A DNA stretch of 7,997 bases from JACPDD01 sp040900105 (GTDB lineage Bacteria; Patescibacteriota; Microgenomatia; Levybacterales; UBA12049): positions 1-7,997 of the forward strand of contig JBBDZP010000008.1 in the NCBI GenBank assembly GCA_040900105.1, read 5' to 3'. Of the stretch, positions 5,041 to 7,997 are shown one piece after another. The notes under the pieces were generated by a model, which saw only the letters and a list, made by a program, of their open reading frames with translations, was not told the DNA's origin and searched no databases. The first letter of the stretch is position 1, and every line of letters starts with the position of its first letter. A program made the translations under genes and the position numbers.

Positions 5041-5631
5041 CTATTTACGTTTTTTCCTGTACCAGAGACCAAAAGCAATAGAAAAAATTAGAATATAGGC
5101 TATTTGGTAATTTGTCCCCAGCTCATGCTGTGTACCCGCAAGCGCAACCACTATTGGCTCTTGAACAATATGCATTGAGTACTCCTGAAGCATTTTGGGG
5201 ATAGAGACCAAAATTAAGAAAAAACCAAACATCCAAACGGATATTTTAGGCTCATATGAGGCAACTTTTTTAAGAATAAGGTAGAAGAAAAAGAAGTTTT
5301 CAAAGATGTTTGGAAATACAAATAGTAATTGCTGTGTATGGGTTATTTCAAAAAAAATAAATCCAATAAGCCTATATAGAAAAAGAGATATTAGAAGATT
5401 CCGGACAAACAGATTTTTAAACCGTAAACCAACAAACGCAAGAAGCGATAAATAATACATATCCAGCGCCTTATCTATAGATTGATACTCACCAAACGGG
5501 GAAGATCCTAGAAAGTTCATGTTGTGCCAGTCAATATTGTCCAGCCATACAGAAATAGCACCACCAATAATCGGGAATCGCAGAATTGTTAGTGGCAAAA
5601 CTAAACGAAGAAGAATTATAAATGGATTCAT
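5041..5631 (-). CDS. Multi-pass membrane protein of unknown function
   Basis: This 196-aa protein has about six hydrophobic segments (roughly 4-28, 58-72, 76-95, 102-122, 128-147 and 172-190) and a basic tail (YRKKRK), so it is an integral membrane protein. I do not recognise the family. Polar residues cluster in and around the helices in a way that suggests function: WLDNIDWH at 29-36, EYQSIDKALD at 48-57, R87, E95 and FPNIFEN at 106-112. No enzyme or transport motif is evident. The gene is followed by the exchanger on the same strand after a 45-nt gap that contains a separate promoter, so they may be only partly co-transcribed. Upstream it diverges from the GT-C gene. A weak TTAATT/TACACT promoter (17-nt spacer) lies at 5648-5676. 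Confidence 0.8.
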   Translation of the reverse strand: MNPFIILLRLVLPLTILRFPIIGGAISVWLDNIDWHNMNFLGSSPFGEYQSIDKALDMYYLSLLAFVGLRFKNLFVRNLLISLFLYRLIGFIFFEITHTQQLLFVFPNIFENFFFFYLILKKVASYEPKISVWMFGFFLILVSIPKMLQEYSMHIVQEPIVVALAGTQHELGTNYQIAYILIFSIAFGLWYRKKRK

Positions 5632-5707
5632 TTATGCTACTGCTATAAGTGTAGCAAAGTTTACTTTAATAATTAAGTAAGGATTGTGGAAGAGCAATCT
5701 TTGAGCT

Positions 5708-7474
5708 ATGCTTATTGCGGTAACTTGTATGCTTAAATTCCGCAAAATTAGTTTTTACCCGTTACTCCCTTTACTTTTTATTGTTTTATTTTCTCTTTTT
5801 ATAAGAACAGTCTGGCTGGATAGAATTCCTGTTGGGGTAAGTAATGATGAACTGGATTATTTACTTAATGCCAAAGCAGTGTTTTTAAGCGGGAGCGATA
5901 TAAGCGGAACATGGAACCCGTTATCCCTAACTCCTCCTAAAAGCAGTTTTCCCCAAGCGGAAATTCCTTCAATTATTACGGCGCTATTTGTGGGTATTTT
6001 ACCGCTATCGCTTTTTACATCCAAATTAATATATGCAGTTATAGGAGTAATAACCGTTGCCGCAGTCTACGGAATAGCAAGGAGAATATTTGGAGAAAAA
6101 GAGGGGATAATTGTAGGTGTTGTTGCAAGTATTAATCCCTGGCTTATCTATTTTGGAAGAACCGCCTATGATGCGCCCATTGCCATATGCGGATTCGCAG
6201 TAGCCCTATATATTCTTCTCATTGCAAAGGGATGGAAGATTCTTCTTTCCTTTCCCTTCCTCTTTATTGCATTTTACAGCTATATTGGCACAAAGTTAAT
6301 CCTTTTGCCCTTTTTGATAATTGTGCTTCTTTACGTATGGATTGTTGTAAATAAGAAAAGGTTCTCAAGACAATATCTCGCTCTTTTTCTTCTTTGTACC
6401 GCAGTACTGGTGTATTTTGCATTTAGCATTTTTACATCTTCTCAAGCAAGAATAAGCGAGATATCAACTCCCAATCTTCCATCTGTCGCAGAAACAACAA
6501 ATAATGAGAGAAGATTGTCTATTCAGACCCCATTAACCAATATCTTTTCCAATAAAGTAGTTGTATTTCTTAAAGATTCAATTGATAAATATCTTAATGC
6601 TTTTTCTCCAAACTTTCTCTTTCTGCATGGAGATTCAAAATATTTACTTACTCTTTTTAACCACGGCACGTTTTATTACATAGATGCAGTCTTTCTTGTT
6701 ATGGGTTTGTGTATACTATTTTGGAAAAACAGAAAATTATGGCTTTTTCTTGTAGGTCTTGTTTTAATTTCTCCAATACCCTCGGTCATAAGTAATGTAG
6801 GACTTTCCTATGCCATAAGGTCTCAACTTCTTGCCCTTATATTTCCGTTATTTATAGGTTTTGGCATTTACCAAACAGTTTTTTTAGTTAAAAACGGCCT
6901 TTATAAAAAGCTCCTTATGGGAGCTATAATTTTGTTCTACGCTGCGCACTTTGTTAACTTTTCAAATATATATTTTTTCAGAAACCCTATCTACAACTCG
7001 GAGTCTTTCAATTTAAGCGCGCGGGTTCTATCTAAATACTTAGCTTTACAAAATGATAACGGCAGTGTTTTTGTGGTGACCGGAGACCCAAGAACTCCAC
7101 TGAAACATTATCTTTTCTACACCAACTCATATAACAATGATGATTACAGAGAAGTTGAGCAAATATTTAGGTCCGGAAAGTATAGTTTTGAAAACATACA
7201 TTTCATAACGTGCCCAGAGACAGGACAGATACCGGAAAACAGCGTGACAATTTTTGAATCCGGGATAAAGTGCAAAAAAGATATTGAGTACAATGGGAAA
7301 CTTTTAACAATTGCCCAACTAAGCGACAGTGGAAGTATCTATTTTATTGCAAATGACAAAACATGCGGAAATTATCCTCTGCGTCCCTATCCCTTTGGAA
7401 TTCGGTTTTCCGACCTTAAGGTAGAAAAATTATCCGGGGAGAACTTTTGCCAAACATTTATTACTACCAACTGA
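5708..7474 (+). CDS. GT-C family membrane glycosyltransferase (GT39/PMT-like)
   Basis: This 588-aa integral membrane protein resembles the GT39/ArnT-type transferases, which move a sugar from a polyprenyl-phosphate carrier to an acceptor on the outer face of the membrane. About eleven helices span residues 16-420. After the first helix comes the acidic motif SNDELDY (45-51), where D47 and E48 occupy the place of the GT-C catalytic or metal-binding acidic pair. Other family-like features are INPWLIYFGRTAYDAP (142-157) and the loop around FSPNFLFLHGDSKY (299-312). Residues about 425-588 form a soluble exterior domain with four cysteines (C502, C522, C553, C581), possibly two disulfides. The acceptor is unknown. 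No Shine-Dalgarno supports either ATG; the start at 5729 (MLKFRKISF) is an equally good alternative. A second GT-C gene follows after 10 nt. Confidence 0.88.
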   Translation: MLIAVTCMLKFRKISFYPLLPLLFIVLFSLFIRTVWLDRIPVGVSNDELDYLLNAKAVFLSGSDISGTWNPLSLTPPKSSFPQAEIPSIITALFVGILPLSLFTSKLIYAVIGVITVAAVYGIARRIFGEKEGIIVGVVASINPWLIYFGRTAYDAPIAICGFAVALYILLIAKGWKILLSFPFLFIAFYSYIGTKLILLPFLIIVLLYVWIVVNKKRFSRQYLALFLLCTAVLVYFAFSIFTSSQARISEISTPNLPSVAETTNNERRLSIQTPLTNIFSNKVVVFLKDSIDKYLNAFSPNFLFLHGDSKYLLTLFNHGTFYYIDAVFLVMGLCILFWKNRKLWLFLVGLVLISPIPSVISNVGLSYAIRSQLLALIFPLFIGFGIYQTVFLVKNGLYKKLLMGAIILFYAAHFVNFSNIYFFRNPIYNSESFNLSARVLSKYLALQNDNGSVFVVTGDPRTPLKHYLFYTNSYNNDDYREVEQIFRSGKYSFENIHFITCPETGQIPENSVTIFESGIKCKKDIEYNGKLLTIAQLSDSGSIYFIANDKTCGNYPLRPYPFGIRFSDLKVEKLSGENFCQTFITTN

Positions 7475-7484
7475 TGCTGCAATT

Positions 7485-7717
7485 ATGAAAGGGTGTCTTT
7501 TGAGCTGTATTAAACTTGTGCCTAGACTAGGTAAGTTGTTAATAATTGTTATCCTCCTGCTTACTGCGTATTTAATTTTGTATAGAATTTATATGCCCCG
7601 CGTTAGCGCATTTGGCTGCTTTGACGATTGTTTTAATATTGCTGCCGGATACTTTATAAACGAAGGCAAAAACCCTTTACTCCGATATTTTCTTTAACCA
7701 CCAAATGCTTATGCCGC
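7485..7717 (+). pseudogene. Truncated, frameshifted 5' end of a second GT-C glycosyltransferase
   Basis: The open frame codes for 70 aa: a basic start, one helix (about 17-37), then GCFDDCFNIAAGYFINEGKN, which resembles the first exterior loop of GT-C transferases, with the acidic pair D47-D48. The frame then runs LLRYFL and stops at 7697. One nucleotide out of phase, from 7675, the DNA reads LYSDIFFNHQMLMPH, the expected family continuation. Loss of one C from the run at 7673-7675 explains the shift. GT-C resemblance ends at about 7717, where tRNA-Gln-like sequence begins, so roughly the last 500 codons are missing. The gene lies 10 nt after the intact GT-C gene and probably formed an operon with it. 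It is dead as written; a sequencing error could explain the shift but not the truncation. Confidence 0.75.
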
Positions 7718-7781
7718 ACATGGATTCTCCTCCTCTACGGCATATCCTCCGAAGAGGAGGAGAGCCAAGATAAACGGATCC
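7718..7781 (-). pseudogene. Degenerate tRNA-Gln copy, 3' half, with hairpin in the T-loop
   Basis: Positions 7718-7727 match 7808-7817 of the intact tRNA-Gln at 10 of 10 bases, and 7762-7781 match 7818-7837 at 17 of 20. Together they represent the T-arm, variable region and 3' side of the anticodon arm, up to the last anticodon base. In place of a normal T-loop, 34 extra bases (7728-7761) carry most of a long inverted repeat. The acceptor strand beyond 7718 does not match. It is the counterpart of the 5' half at 7900-7933. Confidence 0.65.
7726..7763. repeat. Perfect 11-bp inverted repeat (hairpin)
   Basis: TCTCCTCCTCT (7726-7736) pairs perfectly with AGAGGAGGAGA (7753-7763). After an A/A mismatch the stem continues with CGG/CCG, leaving an 8-nt loop. 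On the minus strand an alternative inner hairpin TCCTC-TTCG-GAGGA (7745-7758) has a stable UUCG tetraloop. There is no adjoining T run, so it is not a standard terminator. Confidence 0.8.
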
Positions 7782-7899
7782 CCGCCTGCTAGGGCCTGAG
7801 CTGGGAGACATGGATTCGAACCATGATAAACAGATCCAAAGTCTGTTGTCCTACCATTAGACGATCTCCCAGCACAAGCTCCAGCGATGGCGGGCAGGC
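7781..7899. repeat. Segment bounded by GC-rich inverted repeats, splitting a tRNA-Gln copy
   Basis: The left edge carries CCCGCCTGC (7781-7789) and the right edge GGCGGGCAGGC (7889-7899), so CCCGCC/GGCGGG and GCCTGC/GCAGGC are inverted repeats. The roughly 118-nt segment between the two tRNA-Gln halves contains the whole intact tRNA-Gln. The edge sequences resemble the GC-rich repeat inside the carboxypeptidase gene. Whether it moves as a unit is inference. Confidence 0.5.
7801..7871 (-). tRNA. tRNA-Gln (anticodon UUG)
   Basis: The minus strand folds as a complete cloverleaf. The acceptor is TGGGAGA/TCTCCCA, the D-stem GTCT/GGAC, and the anticodon stem ACAGA/TCTGT encloses loop CTTTGGA, giving anticodon TTG. 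The T-stem is CATGG/CCATG with loop TTCGAAT. The discriminator is G, as is usual for glutamine, and no CCA is encoded. It lies between the two halves of a degenerate copy of itself. Confidence 0.95.
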
Positions 7900-7933
7900 A
7901 AAGTCTATTGTACTACCATTAGACGACCCAGCA
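7900..7933 (-). pseudogene. Degenerate tRNA-Gln copy, 5' half
   Basis: Positions 7900-7926 match 7838-7864 of the intact tRNA-Gln at 25 of 27 bases. After a 3-nt deletion inside the acceptor stem, CCCAGCA (7927-7933) matches 7 of 7. The match covers the 5' acceptor strand, the D-arm and the 5' side of the anticodon arm, and it stops within the anticodon, precisely where the 3' half at 7762-7781 would continue. Confidence 0.75.
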
Positions 7934-7944
7934 ATATGGTAGTG

Positions 7945-7997
7945 AGCGGGTGAAGGGAATCGAACCCTCGTAACCTGATTGGCAACCAGGTGTACTG
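7945..7997 (-). tRNA. tRNA-Gly (anticodon GCC), 5' part beyond the window
   Basis: On the minus strand, the visible 3' part has an anticodon stem CCTGG/TCAGG with loop TTGCCAA, giving anticodon GCC. It continues with a T-arm GAGGG/CCCTT with loop TTCGATT, acceptor strand CACCCGC and discriminator T. The 3' acceptor strand is identical to that of tRNA-Gly(UCC) at the left end. No CCA is encoded. The D-arm and 5' acceptor strand lie past the right edge. Confidence 0.9.

Noticed and set aside
7762..7933. A true split or intron-containing tRNA-Gln joined by splicing
   Set aside because: Bacteria lack bulge-helix-bulge splicing. The segment is too short and lacks group I intron features, and the outer copy has a destroyed T-loop and a damaged acceptor stem. 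A scar is more likely.
1..7997. CRISPR array, insertion sequence or integrase
   Set aside because: No regularly spaced repeats, transposase or recombinase coding sequence is visible on either strand.

Overview
This window looks like part of a Patescibacteria (Candidate Phyla Radiation) chromosome, perhaps Microgenomates-like. That placement is inference. It rests on low-GC, tightly packed genes; GC-rich CCTGCC/GGCAGG palindromic repeats, one of them read in frame inside a protein gene (as PAGKAG-type residues); two neighbouring GT-C sugar-transferase genes of a style common in that group; and genes that mostly lack a Shine-Dalgarno site. TGA serves as a stop codon, so the genetic code is standard.

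Layout. Positions 1-470 hold a minus-strand tRNA group: Leu(UAA), Pro(UGG) and Gly(UCC). Positions 536-1700 hold a two-gene minus-strand module of unknown function: a 233-aa soluble protein overlapping a 161-aa protein with one membrane helix. Next comes a plus-strand stomatin/SPFH gene (1859-2635). It lies between an intact D,D-carboxypeptidase gene (2683-3651, minus) and a 63-nt decayed remnant of a second carboxypeptidase 3' end (1756-1818, minus). A small DUF378 membrane protein gene follows on the plus strand, then a hairpin-rich intergenic region, a Ca2+/Na+ exchanger-family transporter and an unknown multi-pass membrane protein (both minus). The plus strand then carries a full-length GT-C glycosyltransferase and the frameshifted, truncated start of a second one. 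The right end is a minus-strand tRNA group: Gly(GCC), cut by the window edge, and Gln(UUG).

Most of the protein genes are envelope functions: peptidoglycan trimming, membrane-domain scaffolding, cation exchange and transfer of lipid-linked sugars. They do not form one operon. Strands alternate, and two genes appear to have their own -10 box exactly 7 nt before the ATG, suggesting leaderless mRNAs. Only the DUF378 gene has a strong Shine-Dalgarno.

The most unusual structure is at the right end. The intact tRNA-Gln lies between the two halves of a second, degenerate tRNA-Gln copy, which is split within its anticodon at GC-rich inverted repeats and has its T-loop replaced by a long perfect hairpin. 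The truncated GT-C gene ends where that copy begins. This looks like a recombination or integration scar. No CRISPR array, insertion sequence, integrase or recognisable defence locus is present.
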